From contig SLPE01000111.1 of assembly GCA_007132145.1 (NCBI GenBank), forward strand, positions 1-8,863: DNA of 8,863 bases, given 5' to 3'. Origin of the DNA: Candidatus Izemoplasma sp. (lineage in GTDB: Bacteria; Bacillota_I; Bacilli_A; Izemoplasmatales; Izemoplasmataceae). The translations under genes were made by a program, and so were the position numbers. The notes under the pieces are model-generated. The model ran no database searches. It was given only the letters and a program-made list of their open reading frames with translations, and was not told where the DNA came from. Positions 1 to 7,120 of this stretch are shown one piece after another; the stretch's first letter is position 1; the number at the start of each line of letters is the position of its first letter.

Positions 1-1891
1 CGCTCGAAGACGTCGAAGAGCCGTGATGCGGCACTTTTAGCATCGTCGCGTCGAGATCGACGCCGATGATCGTCGCCTCCCGCGGCGCCTCGATGTCGCC
101 GGTGAAGAGAATCCGTTCTCCGGCAATTGTCATTCTGAGAACCATCGAACGATCGTTCTCCCCTCGGTGTCGCGCCTCGAGCGGATAGATGAATAACTCG
201 ATGCCGCCGCAACGGATCGTGCGTCCTTCGTACGGTTGTTGGGTATCATTACACACGAGGTGGGCGACGTCGAACTCGGAAAGTACGGATTCGAGTTCTC
301 CATAATGGTCACTATGCCAATGCGAGATGAGCACGTAGTCGAGATGGGTCACATGCAACGCCTTCAAAGCTGTCGTAAGACGGTTCAAGGTGTCGGTTTC
401 TCCGGTATCGATCAAGATGTTGCAGCGATTGTGCCGGTCGCGGACGAAGATGCTGTCGCCATGGACATGGAAGAAGACGACTTCTTCATAGGGCTTGAGC
501 CAGGGCAAGGCGATCAGGAAGATGACGAAGACCGCCAAGGCGCTTGCACGGGCGAGCCGTTTTCGGCGGGTTGTCGAGGCGAGCACCATGTAGAGGAGGC
601 CGATGTAGACGAGTATCATCCAAAGATGAGAGAAATGGAGCCTGACGCGGATGTCGAGATGCGTCCCCAAGTAGAGGACGGATTGCTCGAACACCGTCGT
701 CGTGAGCGTTAGCAGGCCCTCCAGAAACGGAAACGCGAACGTCAAATAGACGAGCGGCATCAACACGAACCCCGCGAAAGCGACGAACACGACATTGACG
801 AGGATCGTCAACGGATTGAAGCCGTGATTGAAGCCGCTGACAATCGGCAAGGACACGAAAAAGGCGAGCGCGCTGACGGCGAACATCTGTTTCACGGTTC
901 CGTACTTTTCAAGCCGCGGCCGCAACAATAGAATCGAAAAGGCGATGAGGAACGTCAAGACGAACCCCGTCGAGGCGATGATCGGCGGATGGAAGAGCAT
1001 GATGCAAACGAAGAGGGCGGCGCAGACGTCTACGGCGGTGAAGCCCAAGGCGAATCGACGGTTCGCGATCAAGAGCACCGCCATCGAGCCGGCGCGCACG
1101 ATCGAAGGCGCGAACCCCGTCAGGACGATGTATGTGACCATGAGACAGACGACGCATCCGTCCGCCGTCTCCTTTTTCATACCGACGAGTGCAAAGGCCT
1201 TGACGACCATGAGGCACAACAAGGAGACATGCAGACCACTCACCGCGAACAAGTGCGAAATGCCGAGCAACGACGCACTGTCGAGGAAGTCTTCGCGCAT
1301 CGCGCTACGGTCCGCCAACAAGTACGGCCGCAAGTAGGGACCGCTGCCTTCGAACCGTGAATCGATGCGTTGCGACACCGCTTCGGCGATGTTGTGGACC
1401 GATCGCCCCCGGGCCATGAGCGTCCCTTCATCGACGTCGAAGATGCCGCCGATGCGCAAGGCGTGAAGATGGCGGACATAATCGAAGCCGCCGGGAAGAC
1501 TCGGCGCCTCAAGCGACCGCGGCGTGCCGGTGATGCGCATCGTATCGCCCGCACGAATATCCGGCAAAGTCTCGAAAACGGCGTAAAAGCGCCCTTCACG
1601 GGATTTTACGACCGCCCTTTGCCGCGCGACCTCGACACGCACGATGCGGACGTCGTGGGTCGTACCAAGCGGCATGTCGACCGTCGTGAAGCGGACCCGC
1701 AAAAAGAACACGGCCGCGACCATGAGAGAGAACACGAACAGTCGTCTGTCGATGCGATAAAGACGCGACGCCCAAAAGACGCCGAAGAGGACGCCGAGCC
1801 ACGCATGCATCGTGAGCAGCACGATGACGACGGCGAATGCGGGATGATGCCAGCCGCCCTTAAGGTACGACAAGCGGTTTGATCGCTTCAT
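1..1891 (-). CDS. comEC: ComEC/Rec2 competence DNA-uptake channel (3' end outside window)
   Basis: Inner-membrane channel that carries single-stranded DNA into the cell during transformation. The frame is open from ATG at 1891 to the left edge (630 codons visible, no stop), so the C-terminus is missing. Visible in order: a basic N-terminus starting MKRSNRLSYLKGG, two membrane segments (about residues 18-41 and 51-66), a soluble DUF4131-type domain with PSLPGGFDY near 130-138, then the ComEC core with SHLFAVSGLHVS (SGLH at 218-221) and LTGFAPSIVRAG, several membrane helices, and a metallo-beta-lactamase domain. That last domain keeps H524-x-H526-x-D528-H529, FTGD with D599, and PHHGSS with H622/H623, so the predicted zinc nuclease site looks intact. 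The start is the first ATG in frame and overlaps comEA by 32 nt; no good Shine-Dalgarno precedes it, so coupling to comEA translation is likely. GTG or ATG codons further in (residues 24 and 28) are less likely because they fall inside the first helix. Family is certain; start is moderately sure. Confidence 0.94.
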   Translation of the reverse strand, partial: MKRSNRLSYLKGGWHHPAFAVVIVLLTMHAWLGVLFGVFWASRLYRIDRRLFVFSLMVAAVFFLRVRFTTVDMPLGTTHDVRIVRVEVARQRAVVKSREGRFYAVFETLPDIRAGDTMRITGTPRSLEAPSLPGGFDYVRHLHALRIGGIFDVDEGTLMARGRSVHNIAEAVSQRIDSRFEGSGPYLRPYLLADRSAMREDFLDSASLLGISHLFAVSGLHVSLLCLMVVKAFALVGMKKETADGCVVCLMVTYIVLTGFAPSIVRAGSMAVLLIANRRFALGFTAVDVCAALFVCIMLFHPPIIASTGFVLTFLIAFSILLLRPRLEKYGTVKQMFAVSALAFFVSLPIVSGFNHGFNPLTILVNVVFVAFAGFVLMPLVYLTFAFPFLEGLLTLTTTVFEQSVLYLGTHLDIRVRLHFSHLWMILVYIGLLYMVLASTTRRKRLARASALAVFVIFLIALPWLKPYEEVVFFHVHGDSIFVRDRHNRCNILIDTGETDTLNRLTTALKALHVTHLDYVLISHWHSDHYGELESVLSEFDVAHLVCNDTQQPYEGRTIRCGGIELFIYPLEARHRGENDRSMVLRMTIAGERILFTGDIEAPREATIIGVDLDATMLKVPHHGSSTSSS

Positions 1892-2417
1892 ACGTCGCTT
1901 CGCCGATCCCGGAGACGGCCATGATGTCTTCGACGTGTCTGAACGGTCCGTGTTGTTCACGATAGTCGATGATCCTTTGCGCCGTGCTTTCACCGATGTT
2001 GGGTAGACTGACGAGCCGTTCGAGGGGCGCATGCGAGAGCGAAATCGGCCCCGTCCTTGTTTCGTCGGGTTCTAGGGAACCACACAAGGAAGGGATGTAG
2101 ACCATGGTCTGGTCGTGCAAGAGGGCGGCTTGGTTGATGACGTCGGCATCGGCATTCTCACGCAACCCGCCCGCCCGGTCGATGAGCTGGAAGAGCCGGG
2201 TTCCCGCCGCGACCTTGTAGACGCCGGGACGGACGACTTCACCTTTGATGTCGACATAGATGTAGTGTTCTTCCGTCGCGTCGACGCCGCTCACCGGAAA
2301 TGCGCCTTGAAAGGCCGGCGTTTCGCGGTCGATCGACAGCCGGTTCGACAAGAATGCGGCAAGCAGGAGTCCGAGCGCGACAGCGGCGACGACGAAGACA
2401 CGGGTTCGGCTTTGCAT
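1860..2417 (-). CDS. comEA: ComEA family DNA-binding competence protein
   Basis: Membrane-anchored receptor that binds incoming double-stranded DNA outside the cell and passes it to ComEC. At 185 residues it has the usual ComEA plan: a short basic N-terminus, one membrane anchor (about residues 7-24), an SLBB domain (about 53-109, with VDIKGEVVRPGVY and AGGL), a linker, and a C-terminal pair of helix-hairpin-helix motifs (LPNIGESTAQRI near 138-149 and VSGIGEATYEAI near 168-179). The stretch usually resembling ININ-TA is ISLSHAP here, and the first hairpin has NIG rather than GIG; both are mild departures. It sits 42 nt after yqeM across a terminator-like hairpin and overlaps comEC by 32 nt. 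comER and comEB, its neighbours in B. subtilis, are absent. The ribosome-binding site appears to lie in the hairpin's 3' arm. Confidence 0.95.
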   Translation of the reverse strand: MQSRTRVFVVAAVALGLLLAAFLSNRLSIDRETPAFQGAFPVSGVDATEEHYIYVDIKGEVVRPGVYKVAAGTRLFQLIDRAGGLRENADADVINQAALLHDQTMVYIPSLCGSLEPDETRTGPISLSHAPLERLVSLPNIGESTAQRIIDYREQHGPFRHVEDIMAVSGIGEATYEAIKPLVVP

Positions 2418-2418
2418 A

Positions 2419-2460
2419 GAAAAAACACCCCTTTCATGTCCATGATAGGACCGGGGTGTC
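2419..2460 (-). terminator. Terminator-like hairpin between yqeM and comEA (possibly bidirectional)
   Basis: On the minus strand ACACCCC (2459-2453) pairs with GGGGTGT (2431-2425), a perfect 7-bp stem. The inner part can form a smaller GTCC/GGAC hairpin. The 3' arm runs into six T residues (2425-2420). On the plus strand the same stem is followed by CTATTTTTC, so it could also work in the other direction, although no plus-strand gene is seen here. It starts right after the yqeM stop codon and its T tract ends two bases before the comEA start codon. It could end most yqeM transcripts or act as an attenuator for comEA-comEC. The structure was found by eye; no folding energy was calculated. Confidence 0.7.
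2426..2434 (-). promoter_or_regulatory. Probable comEA ribosome-binding site inside the terminator arm
   Basis: AAAGGGGTG lies 8 nt before the comEA ATG and resembles AAGGAGGTG; no other purine-rich site exists upstream. Six of these bases (GGGGTG) also form the 3' arm of the hairpin, so folding would hide the site. This is an inference from sequence only. Confidence 0.5.
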
Positions 2461-3122
2461 TATTTTTCTTTTTTCATGAGGACGACGTTTCGGATGTCGT
2501 CTTCTGCTTTTCCGATGACATCGAATGCGGAAAACGACTTGATCAATCGCGCTTCGCTGTGATACCAAGCGGACTGTGTCGCCGTGTCTTCACCACGGCG
2601 GATGCGGTGGATGAGGGCTCCGCGCTCGTTAGGAAGCACGTCCCAGACGAACGGTTCGGTCTCGTCGAACGTCTCTTGATGACCGACGAGGTTCTTCAAG
2701 TACTGTTCACGCAGATGATCGAAGATGAGGAGCCCGCCGGGCAGGACGGAATCGGAGACGTGCCTGCTCAGGCGCGAGAGACCGCTTCCATCGACATGGT
2801 TGAGTAAGTCGTGCGGCATGAGGACCAAGGCGTAACGTCCGGGGGAACCGCGCAAGATGTCGTGTTTGAGAAAGGTGATGTCGAGACCTTCTTCATAGGC
2901 GAGACGACTCGCCTGCGTCAACATCGCTTCATCGTCGTCGAGCGCATGCATCGTGTAGCCTCGCTTGGCGAGCATCCGCGACAGTTTCGCGGTGCCGCAA
3001 CCGATTTCAAGCGCTTCTACGGGTTGGGCGTGGCGTTTGAGCAGACCGAGGTAGGTCGTGAACAACGCCTTGTCGAGAAAGTCTTCATAGACATCCGAAA
3101 TCAACGTATACAAGTTCAACAT
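2460..3122 (-). CDS. yqeM: YqeM-like class I SAM-dependent methyltransferase
   Basis: Predicted S-adenosylmethionine-dependent methyltransferase of the family found between rsfS and comE genes in Bacilli; its substrate is not established. The 220-residue product starts MLNLYTLISDVYEDFLD, a typical YqeM opening. It has the SAM-binding motif EIGCGTAKLS (39-48), an acidic DDD at 62-64 where the ribose-binding residue is expected, and MPHDLLNHV (102-110), matching the family's D-x-x-N-x-(L/V) segment. The start was set at 3122 rather than the ATG at 3155: the extra 11 residues (MDGHPHCRHRS) look like an out-of-frame reading of the rsfS end and lack homology-like character. The chosen ATG overlaps the rsfS stop by 7 nt with little Shine-Dalgarno, suggesting translational coupling. 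The gene ends in an A-rich KKEK tail directly at the downstream hairpin. Confidence 0.9.
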   Translation of the reverse strand: MLNLYTLISDVYEDFLDKALFTTYLGLLKRHAQPVEALEIGCGTAKLSRMLAKRGYTMHALDDDEAMLTQASRLAYEEGLDITFLKHDILRGSPGRYALVLMPHDLLNHVDGSGLSRLSRHVSDSVLPGGLLIFDHLREQYLKNLVGHQETFDETEPFVWDVLPNERGALIHRIRRGEDTATQSAWYHSEARLIKSFSAFDVIGKAEDDIRNVVLMKKEK

Positions 3123-3457
3123 GCTTCGATGTCTACAGTGGGGATGTCCATCCACATCTTCTCGAGATTGTAGTACGTTCTTTCTTCGCGGGTGAAGATG
3201 TTCACGATGACGTCTTTGGCATCCATCAGCACCCAGCCGTCGGACCCTGCGCCTTCGATCATCGGCATCTTGTGTTTCGCCGCTTGCAGATTGTCCTTGA
3301 GATGTTTCAACGCGGCCTGCAGTTGTCGCGAACTCCTCGCGGTCGACAAGACGCAGAAATCGAAGAACGGACTCCTCTCCCGCATGTCGTAGACGATGAT
3401 GTCCTCGAGTTTGAGATCCTGAAGTGTTTCAATGACGGTTTTGATCGTATTGTTCAT
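3116..3457 (-). CDS. rsfS: Ribosome silencing factor RsfS
   Basis: Binds protein uL14 on the 50S subunit and blocks joining with 30S, lowering translation in starvation or stationary phase. The 113-residue length is normal for the family. The family signatures are present: SPFFDFCVLSTARSSRQ (29-45), EGAGSDGWVLMDAKDV (68-83) and EERTYYNLEKMW (91-102). In the usual V-H-(I/V)-F motif, His is replaced by Asn at residue 86 (VNIF), the one odd position. The start codon overlaps the yqeK stop as ATGA, with GGAG 7 nt upstream. The order yqeK-rsfS-yqeM is the conserved one of Bacillota. Confidence 0.96.
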   Translation of the reverse strand: MNNTIKTVIETLQDLKLEDIIVYDMRERSPFFDFCVLSTARSSRQLQAALKHLKDNLQAAKHKMPMIEGAGSDGWVLMDAKDVIVNIFTREERTYYNLEKMWMDIPTVDIEAC

Positions 3458-4044
3458 CTCATGCTCCGTTCATAATGGTTTCGTGCTTCGTAGGCGGCCT
3501 CGGGAACGAGGAAACCTTTGCGTTCGTGAAAGCGGATCGAACGGTCGATGGCGTAATGAACCGCTTTGTTCAAATCGATGAACGCCATTTCCCGTGCGGC
3601 GACGCAAGAGGGATAAAGCCGGTTCGGTTCGATGTAGTCGCTGATGAACAAGACCGCTTCGAGCGTCGACATCGCGGCACGGCCGACCGTATGCGATTCG
3701 ACCGCTCTTAAGACGTCTTCATCGTTCACGCCGTATCGTGTCCGAGCGAGCGCCGCTGCGCTGTAGGCGTGCCATAGCGGCGGGGGCGTCGTTTCAAGGA
3801 CGGAAGCGTCGTAGACGCGGGTGATGATGTGTGCATGGAACGCCTCGTCTTCCGCTTTGGTCATGTCGTGCAAATACGAGGCGAGCAAGACTTTCCGATT
3901 GTCGAGACGATGGATCTTCGCGAGTCTCAACGCGGTGTCACGGACGCCGTAGATGTGATTGAGGCGATCGACGTCCGCAAGGTAGAGGCGCTTGAGATCG
4001 CGCAAGAGCGTTTCAATCAACCGATCAAGGCTTGCCGTTTCCAT
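3454..4044 (-). CDS. yqeK: YqeK-type HD-domain hydrolase, probable Ap4A hydrolase
   Basis: Members of this family hydrolyse diadenosine tetraphosphate symmetrically to ADP, limiting an alarmone-like dinucleotide. The 196-residue product shows the complete metal-binding set in order: H30 (LNHIYGV), H59-D60 with K63 (YLHDMTK), H92 (WHAYSAA), H118 (ESHTVG) and D136 (ISDYIEPNR). The AMSTLEAVLFISDYIEP segment is diagnostic for YqeK against generic HD proteins. ATG at 4044 is preceded by a GGGGGTGG stretch about 4 nt upstream and overlaps yqeH by 28 nt. nadD normally precedes yqeK, or is fused to it in some mollicutes; here there is neither a separate nadD nor an N-terminal nucleotidyltransferase extension. 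The downstream junction with rsfS is an ATGA overlap. Confidence 0.94.
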   Translation of the reverse strand: METASLDRLIETLLRDLKRLYLADVDRLNHIYGVRDTALRLAKIHRLDNRKVLLASYLHDMTKAEDEAFHAHIITRVYDASVLETTPPPLWHAYSAAALARTRYGVNDEDVLRAVESHTVGRAAMSTLEAVLFISDYIEPNRLYPSCVAAREMAFIDLNKAVHYAIDRSIRFHERKGFLVPEAAYEARNHYERSMR

Positions 4045-5099
4045 ACGACCACCCCCGGAAGATGATGGATGACGACGTCCGTTTCCTTGAGGACGCGAAT
4101 GAAGGCGAATCCTCCGAGGACGATGTCTTCGTCGGCGCTCACGCTCATCACGGTCCGCTTTGAAAGCGTTGCGATGTCGTCGTGACCCGTAAGGATTTCA
4201 AAGCGTGTCTCACGCTGTTTCAAGATATCGTCGGCGCGCGATGTCTTCGTGCGATGGACGGAGACGTTGCGGGCGGCATAGACGATGAACCCCACGGAAT
4301 CGGGGCCATGGCGATCGAGGCGGATCAGTCCGCCCACGATCAACGTCTGTGCGTCTTCGAGGTTGTACGTCCGTGGTCTGATCTCTTCTTTCGGCGTGCT
4401 GTTCGCCATGACGGCCGCCGGCAGACAAGACGCGAGTCTTGTCGGATGCGTGTATCCCGGTGTGTCGTAACACGTGTGCGCACCGAGTTCGAACGCCATA
4501 GGTCGCTGTGTCGTACCGTGCGCGGCGGACGTCGTGAAGGGGATGGCCCCCTTGCCGCGCAAGACGTTCGCCAACCGGCTCTTTCCGGCGCCGCTAGGAC
4601 CGATGAACACGATATCGCGTCCGGCGGCATGGACTCCGAGTGAGGCACGTAAAGTGTCGGTTCCGTGTCGTTTCGCCGCGCTGCACAAGACGATGTCGAG
4701 CGGCTGCCATCCCGCTTCTTCCACGCGGGTTCGCAGTTTTTCCGACAGTTTCGCATCCGATACGGACTTCGGGAGGATATCGCGTTTGGTCGCGACGACG
4801 AGCACGTCTTTGCGTGTGATGTCCGCCAGCGGACATTCGAGTGCATGCTCGATGTCGAAGAGGTCGAGCACAAGGACGACGAGCACGTCCTTCCCTAGGA
4901 GCGGTCCGATGAGGTCGACGTAGGTCTGCGTATCGAGAAGTCGGGGCGAGACGGCGTTGTGATGGGTGATGCGTCGGCAACGCATACATGAAAGCGGCGC
5001 TTCGTTCAACGGTTTCGGAACGTAATGCGGCTGTGCTTCATCACGGTTTTGCAAAAGGGCTCCGCAACCGATGCACGTCTGTCCTTCATGCGCGGTCAT
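4017..5099 (-). CDS. yqeH: YqeH, circularly permuted ribosome-biogenesis GTPase
   Basis: GTPase needed for 30S subunit assembly in Bacillota. The 360-residue protein begins with a zinc-binding module, C9-x2-C12 and C38-x2-C41. Its GTPase motifs come in permuted order: G4-like TKRD (104-107), G5-like CSAAK (139-143), G1/P-loop GPSGAGKS (167-174), a G2-like HGTTQRP segment (194-200) and G3 DTPG (212-215). A C-terminal region of about 130 residues follows, as in the family. G4 is TKRD rather than NKxD, and the P-loop lacks the TNVGKS form usual in YqeH, resembling the SGxGKS of RsgA; the zinc module in front and the yqeG neighbour favour YqeH. The start overlaps yqeG by 14 nt with AGGAG 11 nt upstream. 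aroE and yhbY, often next, are absent. Confidence 0.93.
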   Translation of the reverse strand: MTAHEGQTCIGCGALLQNRDEAQPHYVPKPLNEAPLSCMRCRRITHHNAVSPRLLDTQTYVDLIGPLLGKDVLVVLVLDLFDIEHALECPLADITRKDVLVVATKRDILPKSVSDAKLSEKLRTRVEEAGWQPLDIVLCSAAKRHGTDTLRASLGVHAAGRDIVFIGPSGAGKSRLANVLRGKGAIPFTTSAAHGTTQRPMAFELGAHTCYDTPGYTHPTRLASCLPAAVMANSTPKEEIRPRTYNLEDAQTLIVGGLIRLDRHGPDSVGFIVYAARNVSVHRTKTSRADDILKQRETRFEILTGHDDIATLSKRTVMSVSADEDIVLGGFAFIRVLKETDVVIHHLPGVVVWKRQALIG

Positions 5100-5643
5100 C
5101 GAGACGAAGACTCCTGAAACGTTCGGGATGTTTCTTTTCGATCTTGCGCAGCATCTTCTGCTCGAGACGCCGATTGAAGCGGGTGTACCACTTCTCCGTC
5201 CGCTTCTTGATCGGTTTGACGAGCAGGACGCGGATACCGAACCGTTTTGCGCCGTAGACGTCCGTCATCAGTTGGTCGCCGATGAGGACACTCTCTTCCT
5301 TGGTGCTGCCGGCGATCGACAGCGCTTTTTTGAATCCGGAACGGAACGGTTTTTTCGCGAAGGCGACATAATCGAGTGCGAGCGGGTCGCAAAAGGTCGA
5401 AAGCCGTCGCTGCCGGCTGTTGGAAATGACGACGCGTTTAAAGCCTTGTTCCTTCAATCCGGCAAGAAAGCGGGACAGTTCTTCGCCCGCGAGCGTGTCG
5501 TCGTAAGAAATGAGCGTGTTGTCGAGGTCGAGAAGCAGCGTTGTCACGCCGTCTTTCCCGAGCGTCTCGAAATCGATGTCGTAGATGCTCTCGTAATGCG
5601 CATCGGGGATGAAATGACGCGCCTTGAGCCCTAGCTGTATCAT
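5086..5643 (-). CDS. yqeG: YqeG family HAD IIIA-type phosphatase
   Basis: Small haloacid-dehalogenase-superfamily phosphatase of the YqeG/PGP-like family, cytosolic; the physiological substrate is not settled for the bacterial members. All four HAD motifs are visible in 185 residues: DLDNT with nucleophile D39 and D41, SNS at 74-76, K97/K98 in FAKKP, and GDQLMTD with D123 and D128. GDQLMTD is characteristic of the family. The C-terminus is basic and ends RLDDRA. The start is supported by AGGAGG five nt upstream, encoded in the last codons of the preceding metalloprotease gene, and forms an ATGA overlap with its stop. yqeG-yqeH is the conserved order in Bacillota. Confidence 0.95.
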   Translation of the reverse strand: MIQLGLKARHFIPDAHYESIYDIDFETLGKDGVTTLLLDLDNTLISYDDTLAGEELSRFLAGLKEQGFKRVVISNSRQRRLSTFCDPLALDYVAFAKKPFRSGFKKALSIAGSTKEESVLIGDQLMTDVYGAKRFGIRVLLVKPIKKRTEKWYTRFNRRLEQKMLRKIEKKHPERFRSLRLDDRA

Positions 5644-6392
5644 GTTGTCCTCCTCGTTTGATCACGCCATGACGCCGCGGTCTCGGAAAAACATTCGAAA
5701 CGTCCGGCGAGCAAGTGCGCTCTGAGCGTCTTCATCATGCGGTCGGTCTGTTCGGAGTCTTCGACGAGACCGGCGAGCGTCGCTTTGAATCGCGACGAGT
5801 GGTCGGGGTGAATCAAATGCGCGAGTTCGTGTGCGAGCACATAGATCGAGCAGCGACGGGGATAATGGACGAGTTCGGTGTTGAGCGTGATGCGCTTCCT
5901 GACCGCGTTGCAACTGCCGAAACGACTCTTCATGAGGCGATAGCCGATTTCGACGTCGTCATCGTGAAGACGAAGACGACGCAAAAGGGTGTGTTTCACC
6001 GGGGAAAGGGTCGCATCCAGCATCGTGTTGAACTGTTTCTTGAGCGCTTTCTTACGTTGTCCTTGCGCGCCTTCCCTCACATGGAGGCATGACGTCGTGT
6101 TCGCCGGTTCACGGACGCTTTCCGAAAAGACGAGCCGACGGGTTTCGCCGAAGACGAGTGCGTTTCCGGTACGGATCATTTCTTCGAGGACGTCGATGGG
6201 CGGCTCCATCTTCATGAGATCGTGTGCGTGTTCGTCGATGACGGTGCCGATCATCGCCCGCGACGCCGAACGTGGCGCCGTCACGAGGAAACGCCTTGTA
6301 TCCGAAGGCCGGATGATGATCCGTTTTTGGCGCTTGTTGAAGCGGATGGAGAAGACGACTTCGGTTCCTTCCCATACCCGGACGATGTTCAT
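5640..6392 (-). CDS. YgjP-like (DUF45/M48-type) zinc metalloprotease
   Basis: Predicted zinc peptidase of the YgjP/WLM-like group related to SprT; the biological substrate is unknown. The 250-residue product carries the zinc site H188-E189-L190-A191-H192 with a third ligand H198 in HPDHSSRF, and the family motif before it, K155-S-R-F-G-S-C-N, followed by ITLNTELVHYP. The common form of that motif is SRWGSC, so Trp is replaced by Phe. The N-terminal 120 residues form the usual beta-rich part (RFNKRQKRIIIRP, APRSASRAMI). No signal peptide or membrane helix is seen, so it is cytosolic. It overlaps mtnN and yqeG by 4 nt each (ATGA), so it belongs to the same operon; this gene is not part of the B. 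subtilis yqe cluster. The start has only a weak Shine-Dalgarno, consistent with coupling to mtnN. Confidence 0.9.
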   Translation of the reverse strand: MNIVRVWEGTEVVFSIRFNKRQKRIIIRPSDTRRFLVTAPRSASRAMIGTVIDEHAHDLMKMEPPIDVLEEMIRTGNALVFGETRRLVFSESVREPANTTSCLHVREGAQGQRKKALKKQFNTMLDATLSPVKHTLLRRLRLHDDDVEIGYRLMKSRFGSCNAVRKRITLNTELVHYPRRCSIYVLAHELAHLIHPDHSSRFKATLAGLVEDSEQTDRMMKTLRAHLLAGRFECFSETAASWRDQTRRTT

Positions 6393-7072
6393 CGGCCCGA
6401 CATGACCTTTGCGAGGATGTTCGCCGAACGGCGAGCGGCGTCTTTCATGAATGACGCGTAATCGGTCGTCTGAGAAGGCGCACCGACCTTGTCGGAAACG
6501 GTCCTGATGACGAGGAAGGGCAAGTTTTCAAGATGCGCGACGTGTGCAATCGCGGCACTTTCCATATCGACCGCGCGAAGGTCCGGATACGTGTCTTCGA
6601 ATAACGCGAGTCGCGTCGTCTCTTTCAAGAAGGCGTCGCCTGTCGTCAGCGAGCCGCCGGTCCACGTCGCGCCCGCTTCTTCCGCGGCTTCGACCGCACG
6701 CGCATGCAGTGAACGGTCGCATTCGAAGAAAGCCGGCATGCCGGGGACTTGTCCGAGTCGATAGGTGCCGAAATCCGTCGCGTCGACGTCATGATAGAAG
6801 ACACGCGAAGGGATGACGACCGTTCCGATGTCGGTTTCCACACCGCCGGCGACACCGACGCTGATCAAAGTGGTGACCCCTTCGGCGATGAGGCACGATG
6901 TCGCGTGTGCCGCGTTCGTCTTGCCCACGCCCGAGAGCACGAGTGCCGCCGCTTGGCCCGCCAGCGTGCATCGATGGATGAGCGGGCGCCTGTCGCGGGC
7001 GGTTACGCCGTCTTCGCACAACGCCAAGAACGCGTCGAGTTCGTCTTGCATCGCGAAAACGACACCGATCAT
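6389..7072 (-). CDS. mtnN: 5'-methylthioadenosine/S-adenosylhomocysteine nucleosidase
   Basis: Cleaves adenine from methylthioadenosine and S-adenosylhomocysteine, the by-products of polyamine synthesis and SAM-dependent methylation, feeding the methionine salvage and activated methyl cycles. The 227 residues match the MtnN/Pfs family: MIGVVFAMQDEL with acid-base E11, SVGVAGG (71-77), SLTTGDAF (141-148), VDMESAAIAHVA with ribose-binding E171, and RTVSDKVG with catalytic D194. The start is the ATG at 7072, with GGGGAG 9 nt upstream. It is the first gene of the overlapping block and lies 46 nt behind greA, across that gene's terminator; the greA-mtnN proximity resembles the yrr region of B. subtilis. 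Confidence 0.96.
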   Translation of the reverse strand: MIGVVFAMQDELDAFLALCEDGVTARDRRPLIHRCTLAGQAAALVLSGVGKTNAAHATSCLIAEGVTTLISVGVAGGVETDIGTVVIPSRVFYHDVDATDFGTYRLGQVPGMPAFFECDRSLHARAVEAAEEAGATWTGGSLTTGDAFLKETTRLALFEDTYPDLRAVDMESAAIAHVAHLENLPFLVIRTVSDKVGAPSQTTDYASFMKDAARRSANILAKVMSGR

Positions 7073-7094
7073 GTCACCACGCTCCCCGGGGCAT

Positions 7095-7120
7095 GAAAAG
7101 AAGAATGGCGGGCATTCTTC
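7095..7120 (-). terminator. Intrinsic terminator of greA
   Basis: On the minus strand GAAGAATG (7120-7113) and CATTCTTC (7107-7100) form a perfect 8-bp stem with the 5-nt loop CCCGC, followed by a short TTTT run (7099-7096). The first two stem bases are the GA of the greA stop codon, so a terminating ribosome could interfere with folding. The short T run suggests incomplete termination, which would let transcripts continue into mtnN. Confidence 0.7.

Noticed and set aside
909..1802. Appearance that comEC is broken into several short minus-strand frames
   Set aside because: Hand translation from 1891 shows one continuous frame to the left edge; the short minus-strand frames are in other registers and comEC simply has no stop in the window.
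236..1882. Long plus-strand frames opposite comEC (236-712, 828-1337, 1370-1882)
   Set aside because: The minus strand carries one uninterrupted ComEC frame with family motifs from N-terminus to nuclease domain; the plus frames are charged, repetitive shadows.
2115..2807. 230-codon plus-strand frame across comEA, the hairpin and yqeM
   Set aside because: Antisense to two well-supported genes and the terminator; low-complexity acidic/basic content without motifs.
3123..3155. Earlier ATG for yqeM adding MDGHPHCRHRS
   Set aside because: The extra residues are an out-of-frame reading of rsfS; family members begin at or near the MLNLYTLISDVYEDF segment.
7074..7094. Six-codon mini-frame (MPRGAW) ending one base before the mtnN start
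   Set aside because: No ribosome-binding site and no sign of leader-peptide features; this short a frame is expected by chance.
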